A DNA stretch of 64,000 bases from Agrypnia vestita (GCA_016648135.1 JADDOH010014650.1:1-64000); one strand, 5' to 3'; counted from the first letter of the stretch, positions 1 through 11,253 are shown. Translations and numbers: made by a program. The notes: a model not told the origin generated them from the letters alone.

Positions 1-13
1 CGTATTTTATATA

Positions 14-1297
14 TTAGGTCCTTACATATGAAATTCACGTTTTGCCGTACTGGCAAATTTGATCTCAAATATCTTCTCTTTGGTTAGGAATTCCAAATCC
101 AAATTTATACAGCTATTTACTCATGTATTTGTGTTTTGAAAATTATAATTCATTTGTTTTTTCCTCAATTGTTTTTTACTTTGCGTCACTCAGTTTACAA
201 AATGAAAAACTTGAAATATCGCGTTATTTACGAGTACGAGTTCCACCGTGGCACCAGTGCTGCAGAAACGGCTCGAAGGATTAATGATGTGTATGGCGAC
301 GGTGCCGCAAAAGAAAACACAGTGCGTTTTGGTTCCAACGTTTTCGTTCTGGAAATTTCGACCTGCAGAACAAGCCCCGTGGACGGCCGGAGACCAAAGT
401 TGATAATGAAGAATTGAAGGCTATTGTGGAAGCGGATCCATCGCAAACCACATCCGAGTTAGCTGCAGGCTGCGGTGTTAGTGATAAAACTGTTTTAATC
501 CACTTGAAGCAAATTGGTAAGGTGAAAAAGCTTGAAAGGTGGGTACCTCACGAATTGAGTGAAGCAAATCAACAAACGCGCGTTGACTGCTGCGTTGCAT
601 TACTCAACCGGCACAATAATGAAGGGATTTTAAATCGAATCATTACCTGTGATGAAAAGTGGATCCTGTACGATAATCGGAAGCGCTCATCGCAATGGCT
701 GAACCCTGCCGAACCAGCCAAACCATGCCCCAAGCGAAAATTGACTCCAAAAAAGTTACTTGTGAGCGTTTGGTGGACTAGTGCTGGTGTCGTTCACTAC
801 AGCTTTCTTAAATCTGGCCAGACGATTACGGCAGATGTCTATTGTCAGCAACTGCAAACCATGATGGAAAAGCTAGCTGCTAAACAACCGAGGCTGGTTA
901 ATCGCTCTAGGCCACTGCTGCTTCATGATAACGCTAGACCACACACTGCACAACAGACGGCTACCAAATTAGAGGAGCTTCAATTGGAATGTCTAAGACA
1001 TCCACCGTACTCTCCGGACCTTGCCCCAATAGATTACCATTTTTTTCGAAATTTGGATAACTTCTTGCAAAGGAAAAAATTCAACTCCGATGGGGCAGTC
1101 CAAACCGCCTTCAAAGATTTTATCGATTCCCGTCCGAATGGTTTTTTAAGTAAAGGGATCGATGAACTACCTATGAGATGGCAAAAGTGCATAGATAGCA
1201 ATGGTACATACTTTGATTAAATAAATATATTATAATAAAAAAAATCGGCTTTATGTTCCTCCCATACTAAACGTCAATTTCATATGTAAGGACCTAA
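14..1297 (+). mobile_element. mariner transposon, copy A (1284 bp)
   Basis: Full-length mariner-family DNA transposon. Terminal inverted repeats start TTAGGTCCTTACATATG at the left and end with its complement at the right, and each end is flanked by the TA dinucleotide that mariner duplicates on insertion (12-13 and 1298-1299). Two further copies at 17143 and 21805 are nearly identical by eye. The transposase is broken by one base (see next entry), so this copy would need transposase from elsewhere. I did not assign the mariner subfamily with certainty. Confidence 0.95.
202..1220 (+). pseudogene. mariner transposase, frameshifted (copy A)
   Basis: DD34D cut-and-paste transposase. The reading frame from the ATG at 202 is broken at about 326-330, where a run of five T in the intact copy C is four T here. 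After the shift the frame is open to the stop at 1218-1220. It keeps the linker motif WVPHELSE, the first catalytic Asp in ITCDEKW, the second in LLLHDNARPHTA and the third in SPDLAPIDYHFF, with 34 residues between the second and third. The frameshift lies in the N-terminal helix-turn-helix DNA-binding region, so a protein starting downstream would lack end-binding. An AATAAA follows the stop almost immediately. Confidence 0.93.
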
Positions 1298-1299
1298 TA

Positions 1300-2309
1300 T
1301 AAACAAACTTTCGGAAAACTTACTAAAAATGTACAAAATTGCATTAGACGTGCGTTTTATACCTGGTAAGTTGTTTATAAACTCTAAAGGTAAAGTCCAC
1401 CTATTTGAACATTTCTAGGAATACATAAACTCAATTGCAATGACCGTTCAGCATTTTAAATAGGAACGAGTAAAGTAAAAATCAAGCATTAGAATAAAAG
1501 AACATCTAAGTTGACATAGCATTAATAATTTCTCAGTATTTGTAATCGATTGTTTAAAGACAGGTCGTACATTTTATAAATAATAAAAGCCTAAGGTCTG
1601 ATAATTTAAAAATTTAGAAAATCATAATTTTCTTCAATTAGATTTATTATAATTAATAACTAATTAAATGTAACAAATAGCCCATTTAATCCCCCATTTC
1701 AACGTCTCCCTACCAAAATCTTCGCCCCCACCCAACATTTAAATTCTGGAATTAATTAAATTAATTTATGTAACATTTTTGGAAGTTATTGCGCGTCCAT
1801 CCTGATGAAAATTCAAATCAAGATCAGATTTTTGCAATTAACATAAATAAATGTTATAAATAACCAGGTATTTTGCAAATAGTTATTTTTTTAATTGATT
1901 TTGTATTAGTATTTAATTATTTATTCATCTCCCATATATTTTTTATGACTTATGTCTAAAATTCGATTTTTAATTTTGAGTAAACGTTGTATCCGAAACA
2001 TATTGGTATTTTTAACAAACTTGTGTGAAGAAAGTATATCCCTGTTAATTATATTTTACTGTTTTTAAAATGCGTCGGTACCTACCAAGTGTACGCGGAA
2101 TGTTGAACTAGGACAACACAACACAGTGACGCGCGCATAATGGATTCTGGAAAACGTCGTTTTCAATGAAGGTCGGTATAAAACTGTCAAATTACATTTC
2201 CATTTACATTGAAAACAAGTACTTTAGTTATAAATAACGACACAAATGCGTTTTGTTAAAATATTAATATTTCCGAGATCCGAGACCGCTGTGTCCTAAT
2301 AATATCGAG
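1300..2309. other. AT-rich spacer, nothing recognised
   Basis: Very AT-rich sequence between mariner A and the first tRNA-module retroposon. I see no ORF with a recognisable motif, no inverted repeat and no tRNA-like box here. Confidence 0.6.
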
Positions 2310-2320
2310 CTATTATTTCA

Positions 2321-2955
2321 TATATTCAAGAACACATTCATATTTGTGAAGTTGTAATTTTTCAGAACAAAGTTCTGTGAAATATTTAATAACCAAATTA
2401 ATTAATCAATTAGAAAGACATACAGAAAAATCTTTGCTATAGCTTAGTGGTCAGAGCACCGGCCCCGGAAAGGAGGTGACCTGGGTTCGAATCCCAGTAG
2501 TAACCTAATATTTTTTCGTGAATTAGATTTTTCTGTATGTCTTTCTAATTGATTAATTAATTTGGTTATTAAATATTTCACAGAACTTTGTTCTGAAAAA
2601 TTACAACTTCACAAATATGAATGTGTTCTTGAATATATAATATCTGTTGTATAAATGTATGTCCAAATAAAAATGAATTATTCAATTAATCATGGCGTCC
2701 ATCTAGCGGTGGCATTGCAAAGTAATTTCAACTACCGTATCAAAAAAGTGGATTGCTCTATGGACAAAAATAAAAATTAATCAATTAATAAAAATAAGAA
2801 CTACATATAAGGTCGATATATTCACGGAAACATAGAAGGTTGCTATAGCTTAGTGGTCAGAGCACCGGCCCCGGAAAGGAGGTGACCTGGGTTCGAATCC
2901 CAGTAGTAACCTAATATTTTTTCGTGAATTAGATTTTTCTGTATGTCTTTCTAAT
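2321..2955 (+). mobile_element. tRNA-module retroposon with inverted arms, locus 1 (635 bp)
   Basis: Retroposed element flanked by an 11-bp direct repeat CTATTATTTCA (2310-2320 and 2956-2966), the size expected of target-primed insertion. It begins with a 113-base arm (2321-2433) whose reverse complement recurs without a mismatch at 2525-2637. The first tRNA-like unit (2434-2504) lies in the loop between the arms. A spacer and a second tRNA-like unit (2838-2911) follow, then a truncated tail. Both tRNA units point right and lie about 405 bases apart. The first unit lacks its first two bases because the inverted arm is fused directly to it. This is a SINE-like element, but the foldback design is not the usual head-body-tail layout. 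Confidence 0.85.
2838..2911 (+). promoter_or_regulatory. tRNA-like unit with pol III A and B boxes
   Basis: The best-preserved tRNA-like module of the family. The ends GGTTGCT and AGTAACC pair as a 7-bp acceptor stem with one G-T pair. The A-box region is TAGCTTAGTGGTCAGAGC. The B box is GGTTCGAATCC inside a perfect T arm (CTGGG/CCCAG). The anticodon arm does not fold canonically, so this is most likely a tRNA-derived internal promoter and not a working tRNA gene. The same unit recurs at 5403, 7868, 8289, 52628 and 53034. Confidence 0.75.
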
Positions 2956-2966
2956 CTATTATTTCA

Positions 2967-3640
2967 ATCCAAACAAGTGAAGCGAGGAAGATGTTCTTTA
3001 GCGGAGATGTTTTTTTTTTAATTTTAGGTAATGGCCAGAAGAGGCCTCTTTTTTGGATATTTTTTTTTTTTTATTAAAAGAAATATACATATGATTTTTT
3101 TTTTACAACAATGATAACTATTAGGTATTCATAATCAAATTATTATATATGTTATACCTTACCGAAATGGGAAAAATTTACATCAATAATTTTGGATTAC
3201 AAAAGAATTCTTATTTTAATTTTTTTAAGTAGGTAAGTAGTGTAATACATTGGTAATATAATTTAATCTGTGTTAACAGACAATGAGAATTATAGGTATA
3301 TAAAATACGAAAATTGTGGATATGTATATAAAAGATGTGGCAATATTTATTGCATATTCTTGAAGTGGGACTTTAACCTTTACTTGAATTTATTGTAATC
3401 ATGAATAGTTTTTAATTGTGTGGGTAAGTTATTATAGTTGAGTATACTTCTATAATGAAAACCGTTTTGTAAATATGTGGCACTAAATTTAGGAATTTGT
3501 ATATTATTTTCGCATCTGCTCGAATGATACGTTTGTAAATTATTAGTTTTCTTTTCTTTTAATATTTGTAATGTCGAATATTTCTTATAAAATATGTCAA
3601 CTGTATTAACTAATGTGTAACGTATATGGAATATTCATGG
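2967..3640. other. AT-rich spacer, nothing recognised
   Basis: AT-rich sequence with long T runs around 3010-3110. No coding motif, inverted repeat or tRNA-like box was found. Confidence 0.55.
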
Positions 3641-3754
3641 GCATGTGTGAATTTTTTCCCGCAAGCAGAAAGTGTCGGTCGCTGGCAATCAGCCTCTGGG
3701 CGAAGAAGTGTAGTATGTGTCCGATGGATTATCGATTGCTGCGAATGACCACTT

Positions 3755-3845
3755 GAGCGGTGAAGAGGGACCTACCGCACACCCAAGGCCGTTTTATAAC
3801 CAATAGCATCCATATCGGCCCTACACTTTCGCCACCCGATTAGTC
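3755..3845 (+). repeat. dispersed repeat 'R', copy 1
   Basis: A moderately GC-rich stretch containing GGGACCTACCGCAC, GGCCGTTTTAT and ATCGGCCCTAC, ending CTTTCGCCACCC. The same order of blocks occurs at about 15030-15125 (+) and, inverted, at 28510-28610. It is therefore a dispersed repeat of unknown type. In the third copy it abuts a LINE 3' end. Confidence 0.5.
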
Positions 3846-4334
3846 ATTTTTTAATGCTACTTGACGACTCGAACAGAGATATTGCATTAAACTTTGCCAA
3901 GACACAAGTGGAAATCATTCGCAACATTCAACTAGATTTGCTGGAGGTACCACGAGCATCTCACGAATTGGTAAATATGGCAGCGAAGCTGTCCACTGAT
4001 GTGTGGTCTTCTTCTAATAAAAGAAATTTTAAAAAATAAATTATAAAATAGTTTTGATCCTTCGCTCCTTCCTGATGATCGGGTTTACACATAACTGTCA
4101 TAGTACTTATTGCACTCATTCGATTTTTTATTCATGAGTGACTAGGTAAACACTAAAATTATTTGTAAAAAATATAAAACATATGCTTTATTAACTTTAA
4201 ACAACTTAATATTAACTGACAGACGCAAACCAACATTGGCGGGACCGCTAGGAGAAGTCAGTGTATTGCTTATGGACAATGTTGAAGGAGATGAGAGTAA
4301 GTATAGTACGTATGAATAAAGAAGTGCGTAAGAA

Positions 4335-5030
4335 CTAAGTATAATGAAAGAATTATACGAGGCTTCGAGCAAAGTCGGTCTTAATATGAATAATATATGA
4401 CGAAATAGTAGATGAATATATATATCTGAAACACAAGATAAAAATGGACAAAGAAAACCAAACAGCAGAATTGCCAAGGCGAATAGGAATGAGCTGGACT
4501 CCTTTGGCAAACTCAAACATGTTTTCGACAGCAAAGAGATTCCAATTAGCTTAAAAAGGAAAGCATTTGAATCATGCATACTGCCAGTGATGACTTGTGG
4601 AGTGAAGACGATGGCCCTTACAAATAAAAGTAAAAGTAACAAAAACTCAAATGCACACAACGATCCATGGAAAGATCTATGGAAAGATCCATGCTTGGCG
4701 TAAGCCTAAGAGATGTAATTAGAAATGATGAAATTAGGCGCAGAACTAGAGGAGTGGACATCATAAATCGTGTAGTGGATCGAAAATGGAAATGGGCGGG
4801 GCATATTGCGAGACAAGATGCTACAAGGTATATTCCCAGAGTTCTGAAATGGAGACCTTGGGAAAATAAAAGAGGCGTCGGAAGACCTCAAAAGAGATGG
4901 GCCGACGATACAGCCGCTGTGGGGGAGAAGAAACAGTTACAACTAGCAAATAACAAGGAAGGATGGAAGGGTATGGAAGAGACATGAATCCAGCAGTGAA
5001 GAGATGAAGGCTGAGGAAGAAGAAGAAGTA
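4335..5030 (+). pseudogene. RTE-like LINE reverse transcriptase C-terminus, decayed
   Basis: Remnant of the C-terminal part of a non-LTR retrotransposon ORF. Translation in shifting frames gives KELYEASSKVGLNMN (from about 4346), EIVDEYIYL and HKIKMDKENQTAE. After a break, the open stretch 4667-4987 contains MLGVSLRDVIRNDEIRR, KWKWAGHIARQDATRY and KRGVGRPQKRWADD. These are hallmarks of the C-terminus of RTE-type endonuclease/reverse-transcriptase proteins. The catalytic palm region is missing (5' truncation). The 3' end is a GAAGAA-rich tail near 5015-5030, as at other RTE-like fragments in this window. Confidence 0.8.
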
Positions 5031-5338
5031 TAAATAAATGAGTTCCTGCCGTCCAAAGGTTCGATATTTTTGAACAGTGAGTTAAACAGAACTGCTTTAT
5101 CTATGTTTATATTAAAACCAAACAAGGTATATAAGGTGTCCCGTAGCTAGTAGTAGAAAAAACATCGAGAGTCTCCTTCGTTCAATTTTGAAACGAAAAT
5201 ATTTTTGCACATTTGGTGAAATGTTAATAGATAACGAGATGATCGACATCAATGATGGCATTTTTTTCAATATTTCTGACTTTTGCAAAATGTTATACGT
5301 ATACCTACTGTTAAATCTGAATAAAAATCGTTTTATTA

Positions 5339-5704
5339 ATAACCAAATTAATTAATCAATTAGAAAGACATACAGAAAAATCTAATTCATGAAAAAATAT
5401 TAGGTTACTACTGGGATTCGAACCCAGGTCACCTCCTTTCCGGGGCCGGTGCTCTGACCACTAAGCTATAGCAACCCTCTATGTTTCCGTGAATATATCG
5501 ACCTTATATGTAGTTCTTATTTTTATTAATTGATTAATTTTTTTATTTTTTTTTTTTTATATTTTTTCAAATATTTTTTCGTGAATTAGATTTTTCTGTA
5601 TGTCTTTCTAATTGATTAATTAATTTGGTTAGTAAATATTTCACAGAACTTTGTTCTGAAAAATTACAACTTCACAAATATGAATGTGTTCTTGAATATA
5701 TAAT
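5339..5704 (-). mobile_element. tRNA-module retroposon with inverted arms, locus 2 (366 bp)
   Basis: Flanked by a 12-bp direct repeat ATCGTTTTATTA (5327-5338 and 5705-5716). One tRNA-like unit (5403-5476) faces left with its tail running to the left end. At the right end there is an inverted tail (about 5573-5700) without its own tRNA unit. The outer sequences are the same two ends seen at loci 1, 3 and 4: AATAACCAAATT on one side and the distal arm ending GTTCTTGAATATATA on the other. The spacer between them contains a T-rich stretch. Confidence 0.85.
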
Positions 5705-6247
5705 ATCGTTTTATTATATTATATCACCCATATTTGGACAGTGGTAAAAAAAATTTTTCGTTTTAAACAAAGCGTATTCCAAGGGAAAAAAATATTTTTT
5801 TAACATTATCCGAAAACAGAGTAAATCGGACGGTTTAAGACACTAAAAGAAAAATGTATTTTTGCAGATTCGACAGTATACGCGGGGAACGTGGATTTAT
5901 ATTGAAAGTCCAATCGCTTTGATAGAAGTTAAAAAAAATAATTGAAATCGTGCAGAAATTTTAATCAGATTTTTTTGCACACGCAGTATGACGAGGCAAA
6001 CATATGGACTAAGTATAAAAAAGTTAATATTTTTATTTACCTGGTAGTTTCAGGTGCACGTGAAGCAATAGGGAAGTCCTACTCACCTGGAAAGGAAGAA
6101 AGTGAACGTGAGAAAATTATGTAATACAAAAAACATAAACAAATAGTTGTACCAAGCGCATTGTAGAGATATTTCACTAAAATTGAATAATAACAAAAAA
6201 ATTATCTTATTTTATTCAGTCATGATCAAATTTGAAATTATTTTTCA

Positions 6248-6520
6248 GGTGCTACTGTTATGTTGCGAAATTATTTTTTGGTGCTATTATTATGTTGTTA
6301 AATTATTTCTTTAGGTGCTATTATTATGTTTTAAAATTATTTCTTTATGTGCTATTATTATGTTGTTAAATTATTTCTTTAGGTGCTATTATTATGTTTT
6401 AAAATTATTTCTTTATGTGCTATTATTATGTTGTTAAATTATTTCTTTAGGTGCTATTATATGTTGTAAAATTATTTCTTTATGTGCTATTATTATGTTG
6501 TAAAATTATTTATTTATGTG
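6248..6520 (+). repeat. 34-bp minisatellite, about 8 units
   Basis: Tandem repeat of GGTGCTATTATTATGTTG plus AAATTATTTCTTTA, about 34 bp per unit. Two unit variants alternate (GTTGTTAAATT and GTTTTAAAATT), giving a 68-bp higher-order pattern over part of the array. The first and last units are diverged. It lies just upstream of the Penelope-like remnant; I see no evidence that the two are linked. Confidence 0.85.
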
Positions 6521-6674
6521 TCGGGTGGATGCACATAACGGTTGGTTTAATATCCTGTCCTTAAAAATACAATAAACTATTTAAAAAAAATAGTTTATTA
6601 TATTTTTAAATTAAAAAATTAAATTGTATTTATTTATATACACAAAAGATAAAGATAATATATTTAACATTTCA

Positions 6675-7022
6675 GGTGTTTATAAACTTTCGTGCAAAGA
6701 TTGTACAGCGTTTTTTATTGGAAAAAACCGGTCGAAATTTTTATGCAAGAGTAAAAGAGCATTTGAGATGTCTGAATAATCATGTTTTTTCTGAATTTTC
6801 AATCATGTATTAGAAAATGATCACGGTTTTGATAAAAAATTAGGAATTTATATTTTATACATAAATAATTTTGGTCTGGAATGGAATAATTTAGAATCAT
6901 TAGAAATAAGTAAATCATTTAAAAGTCAACAAAATATTATTAATAATCAATTAAATTTAACTACTGGCCCAATCCTAAAAAATTTTACAATAATTGTGTG
7001 TAATCAAGAACATCAACAATAG
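6675..7022 (+). pseudogene. Penelope-like element GIY-YIG endonuclease, decayed
   Basis: Translation gives GVYKLSCKDCTAFFIGK, then after one extra A in the A run at about 6722-6727, TGRNFYARVKEHLRCLNNH. A one-base loss near 6800 precedes LENDHGFDKKLGIYILY, and then an open stretch runs to the TAG at 7020-7022 with LESLEISKSF and LNLTTGPILK. The pattern G-V-Y-K-x-x-C...F-I-G-K-T-G-R-x-F..R..E-H is the GIY-YIG nuclease fold at the C-terminus of Penelope-like retroelements. This domain would nick target DNA for retrotransposition. The reverse transcriptase part is not present upstream. A hammerhead-like motif follows at 7086, as expected for a PLE 3' end. Confidence 0.8.
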
Positions 7023-7085
7023 TATTAATTTTACAAATAATTTAGAAAAACAAAAGACATTATTCATTTGATATTTTTGAAACAC

Positions 7086-7121
7086 CCTGACGGTGGAAAG
7101 GTTTTTTTTGAAACATGTAGG
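7086..7121 (+). ncRNA. hammerhead-like motif at PLE 3' end (degenerate)
   Basis: The order is CTGACGG, then GGAAAGG with a T run as a weak stem II, then GAAACATGTAGG. Stem III would be the loopless palindrome ACATGT with cleavage after the following A. The core reads CTGACGG where a hammerhead needs CTGANGA, and stem II is imperfect, so it is probably inactive. Its place 64 bases after a GIY-YIG stop codon supports the link between such motifs and PLE ends. The related sequence at 31338 matches GAAACATGTAGGTGTAAT. Confidence 0.5.
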
Positions 7122-7249
7122 TGTAATCAATAAAATATAACCAATTGAAAAAATTTACTATTTTTAACCAACTATTTAATTTATATAATTTAATTAAAAT
7201 AATATTGTTATTGTTATATTATATAATATGTATATGTATTTAATTATAA

Positions 7250-7400
7250 TAATAATTTCGTTGTGCTCGTCTGTTCGTTACTTCCTGTTATGTCCGTTAC
7301 TTCTTTCATAAAAACATTTTTTATTTTCTTTTTTTTATATATAAATAAATAATTATTCTTTAGAAACCGACATGTAAAAGTACCATCATTTTTGACGGGT
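7250..7400 (-). repeat. dispersed repeat 'G' (GACGGA family), diverged copy
   Basis: Contains AATAATAATTTCGTT, then CTGTTCGTTACTTCC, and at its far end GTAAAAGTACCATCATTTT and GACGGGTTGCAG. The same landmarks in the same order occur at 34230-34600 (also inverted), and in forward orientation at 50390-50815 and 58395-58625. Class unknown. Confidence 0.5.
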
Positions 7401-7735
7401 TGCAGCTAGTCAATTAATAATAACACGGCGTGTTTTACCAGGCATTACCGCCGCTGAAGAAATTTCTTGCAGCAATATGAAATGTGTCATGTGAGTTTCC
7501 AATTCGAGTACGTACTCGAACAGTCGTTACTCGAGTACCCACACTCTTACATTTTTAAGTACTCGTTTATCGAGTACTTTGAAAAATCCTACTATTATAC
7601 TCGTAAATTATAAATGATAAAATATTTTTAAAATTTGACCGCGTTACGCGGTCACTATCAATTATGATTTATTGCATACTTTTGGTCATTGATTATGCTA
7701 ATGGAATACGACGGAATAATTAACAATTTATTTTG

Positions 7736-8427
7736 TATATTCAAGAACACATTCATATTTGTGAAGTTGTAATTTTTCAGAACAAAGTTCTGTGAAATAT
7801 TTAATAACCAAATTAATTAATCAATTAGAAAGACATACAGAAAAATCTAATTCACGAAAAAATATTAGGTTACTACTGGGATTCGAACCCAGGTCACCTC
7901 CATTCCGGGGCCGGTGCTCTGACCACTAAGCTATAGCAACCCTCTATGTTTCCGTGAATATATCGACCTTATATGTAGTTCTTATTTTTATTTATTGATT
8001 ATTAATTGATTATTGGTTATTAAATATTTCACAGAACTTTGTTCTGAAAAATTACAACTTCACAAATATGAATGTGTTCTTGAATATATAATATCTGTTG
8101 TATAAATGTATGTCCAAATAAAAATGAATTATTCAATTAATCATGGCGTCCATCTAGCGGTGGCATTGCAAAGTAATTTCAACTACCGTATCAAAAAAGT
8201 GGATTGCTCTATGGACAAAAATAAAAATTAATCAATTAATAAAAATAAGAACTACATATAAGGTCGATATATTCACGGAAACATAGAGGGTTGCTATAGC
8301 TTAGTGGTCAGAGCACCGGCCCCGGAAAGGAGGTGACCTGGGTTCGAATCCCAGTAGTAACCTAATATTTTTTCGTGAATTAGATTTTTCTGTATATCTT
8401 TCTAATTGATTAATTAATTTGGTTTTA
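7736..8427 (+). mobile_element. tRNA-module retroposon with inverted arms, locus 3 (692 bp)
   Basis: Flanked by an 11-bp direct repeat AATTTATTTTG (7725-7735 and 8428-8438). It holds two tRNA-like units in divergent orientation: one facing left at 7868-7942 and one facing right at 8289-8362, tails outward. Between them lie the head spacers (with CGATATATTCACGGAAAC on the right) and an internal tail copy at about 8018-8100. The left unit has a base change in its variable region (CCATTCC for CCTTTCC). The outer ends are the same as at loci 1, 2 and 4. Confidence 0.85.
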
Positions 8428-8503
8428 AATTTATTTTGTGTCTTCGAGTCTCCCTGGCTTGTCTTCAATAATCTCAACATCTATTGAATAGAGACGTACA
8501 CTC

Positions 8504-8715
8504 ATGATACACGAGAGCAAGAGATGATCGTATAAGAACGGATTTACCAAGAACAGATAGAGAACGGCATGGATCCTTTATGAAGCCATTGAGTTCTATA
8601 ATTAACTTCCTGATGGCATGAAGAAGATAAATAATACAAGACTCTTCAATAAGAAACTGAAAAGACTCGTGTTGAAGAGAAGATAGTCCGTAAATCATGA
8701 TTTTTCCAGAATTCG
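8504..8715 (+). pseudogene. LINE C-terminal fragment, decayed
   Basis: One frame gives YTRARDDRIRTDLPRTDRE followed by RHGSFMK. After a frameshift another gives AIEFYN, a stop, LPDGMKKINNTRLFNKKL and KRLVL. This FYN-LP...I-N-N-T-R-L-F-x-K-K-L pattern is the extreme C-terminus of LINE reverse transcriptase ORFs. It is 5'-truncated and no catalytic residues remain. Confidence 0.6.
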
Positions 8716-9069
8716 ATGTATTTATCTACAATTTGAAGTTGTCAAGTGTTAAATTTATTGTTTATAGTTCTTCTTCTTCCTCTTCGATCGTTGGGCAAAG
8801 TCAGCAAATTTTAAAAATTTTTCTCATATCTTCTCTTGCGTTTTTATTACGTTTTTGTTTGGATGCATATCATTTAAAAGAAATTTTCATCATGTTCCAA
8901 AAATTTTAATTACGATATCGGATTAAAATGACAGAAACTAAATTATTGAATCATTCAATAAATTACCAAACCTACGATGTTTAAAAAATGAATAAAATTG
9001 CTGCACTTTGTAGGCTTTGTATGACTGAATAGCCTCGTGAGATGTCTTTTTTTCAATAATATATACTAC

Positions 9070-9580
9070 AAAGTAAACGATTATCCTAAACTTTTGAAAA
9101 TTAGTGCAAAATCTATCAGATTATTTACTAACAATTTATTTTTCAAAAAACACTTTTTTTTATATTTTATTTTTGTGTGGTTTTTTCAACTCATTTTACA
9201 TGTTCGACAATTTTTTTACATCAATAGTCAAAATAATATTATAATTTTTAAAAAATTAACATTTCTTGATTTTAGATATTTAATCAAAACGCAACGTATT
9301 TGTAACACAATATGCCTTGATTAAATAGCTAAAATATGAAATTTAGCATAAGTTTAGGATTTTTTTTTTGTAATAATTTAAAAATAATAAGTTTTCTTTT
9401 ATTTTAATTTATTCATTTATTTTTTTGAATTTATTCAAGAAAAAAAGTTGTCGACTGAGTAAAAAGGGATAAAAAAGCACAAAAAAATTAAAAGAAAAAC
9501 AGTGTTTTTTAAAATAAGTAAGCTAACAAACCAATTAATTTTTCAATATTTTCAACAAGTTTAGGATAATCGTTTACTTT
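9070..9580. mobile_element. miniature element with 24-bp inverted ends
   Basis: A perfect inverted repeat AAAGTAAACGATTATCC...CTTT at 9070-9093 and 9557-9580 encloses about 460 bp of AT-rich, non-coding sequence. This looks like a small non-autonomous DNA transposon, but I could not find a clear target duplication, so the superfamily is open. The small AT-rich ORFs inside have no protein motif. Confidence 0.55.
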
Positions 9581-11250
9581 TTGAAAAAAAGTGAACAATT
9601 ATCACAGTAATTACAGATTATCATCAGTAAATAATTTCTCGATGTCATAAAAAACCCATAAAGTGGAGCAATTTCCTTAATTTATTAAATGATTTAATAA
9701 TTTAGTTTGTATCATTTAAATTAGATATCCGTTTGTAAAAAATGTGGTACTTGATGAATAAAACTTTAAAATGATACATTTCCAAACAGAAAAATTACTT
9801 TATATTTCTTTTTATTTATATCTATGTATATATTATGAAGCTAAAATTACTATTAAGTACTGTATGAATCGATACACATATTTTAGAGTAGTTTGTATGT
9901 ATTTTTATATTGTAATATATCCATAGTTTTTTTCGCTTGAATATAAGTCTTTGAAGAAATTATCTGTCATATTTTGGATTTATATATAGTAATATTATAT
10001 TTCTCTGAAAATTGTTCTAAATATTCCTCAACAGCTTTAAAATATATGATAAAAAATTGAAAACTGCGGGATACCTTGATATCGCAAGATGAAATTATAG
10101 GATCTCAGTATTTGAAGTTGGTCTATTAAAATTTCACTTAATATTCTTCTGATTTTCTAAATTTTTGCCAGTTACGCTTGAATCAGAAGGTTGATTGTCA
10201 GTAGAAGTTGTGGAAGTAAAAAAAAAGCTACTTAATTAAAAAAAAACATTGCTTTACAATTGCACAGTAAATGAGCGAAAATTCTGTAGATATTCTTATA
10301 TGCATGTCTGTTATATTATTTTTATTTTATTTTATACATTTATGAAAATTCCGGCCATCGTAGTTTATTAAAATTGTATTTATTTTCTTGTACTATTTAA
10401 GTTTTCTTCGGATAATATTGTATTAATGATTTTTATAATAATATCACATTTTTCATAATACACTTCACACACAAATTGGAGTGCTTTTTAGCAATTTTGT
10501 TATTCTAGAGATAATTATATTCTTAAACATCTGAAAAAGTTGACATATAAGACATCAATTCTTATACAGACGTGCCTTGAATAAAGCTAATCTATTAACA
10601 GGCACTCACTGTAACAATTATTTTTATATTAACACAATATTTAAGATATACGAACTATACGATAACTATACGAATAAGTAAAAAAGTTTTTGTTATATCT
10701 CAAGTGTCCGGTGATTCTGATCCGGTCTTCAGTATTTGTTTTAGTTTCATTTTTATTTTCACCTACAGTACCCATATGTGTGTTAAAATAAGAGAAAATA
10801 TGAGAAAAAATGGTGAAATTTGCTCACTTTGCCGGACGATCGCCTTAAGTAGATACGTATTGTTTTCGATGTCCTCTTATATTTATTTATTTAACTATAC
10901 TAGCATGCTTTTACTGCCATTTTTTCTTCTTGTAATTTTTACTGTTTGTTTTAATAAAGTAGAAAATAAAAATAAATAGTTTTTATTAGAATTTCGTAAC
11001 GCAACTATTCGCACTCGTTCTGCTTCCGAAGTTTTATACATCGAGTCAAATATTGTAACCGTAGACTTATAAACTGCAAAGCTTTCGCTGGACTTGTGAA
11101 TTCGGCCCGACATTAGCGTGACTGCGGTCGAAGCACAGGAAGAGGACATGCATTGAAAGTTGAGGAGAATAAGACGAAGACACGACAGATGACAGTGAGA
11201 TCGTGCCCGAGATGCACGAATGCGAAAGAAGCGAAAGTGACTGGGTATTC
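9581..11250. other. AT-rich spacer, nothing recognised
   Basis: AT-rich to about 11000, with less AT-rich flank sequence just left of the Harbinger-type element. ORFs of 80-90 codons at 10704-11324 show no domain I recognise and overlap each other on both strands. Confidence 0.5.
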
Positions 11251-11253
11251 TTA

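Noticed and set aside
2434..2504. Functional tRNA gene
   Set aside because: Acceptor and T arms pair well, but the anticodon arm does not fold and the unit is repeated inside a mobile element; treated as a tRNA-derived promoter module.
3854..4039. 61-codon ORF with an acidic/hydrophobic N-terminus
   Set aside because: No recognisable motif, no promoter or neighbouring exon evidence; length is within chance for this region.
4142..4660. 172-codon ORF on the minus strand
   Set aside because: Antisense to the RTE-like LINE remnant; hydrophobic composition comes from the complement of A-rich coding sequence.
9037..9324. 95-codon hydrophobic ORF
   Set aside because: Phe/Ile/Lys/Asn-rich translation of AT-rich DNA inside a miniature element; no motif.
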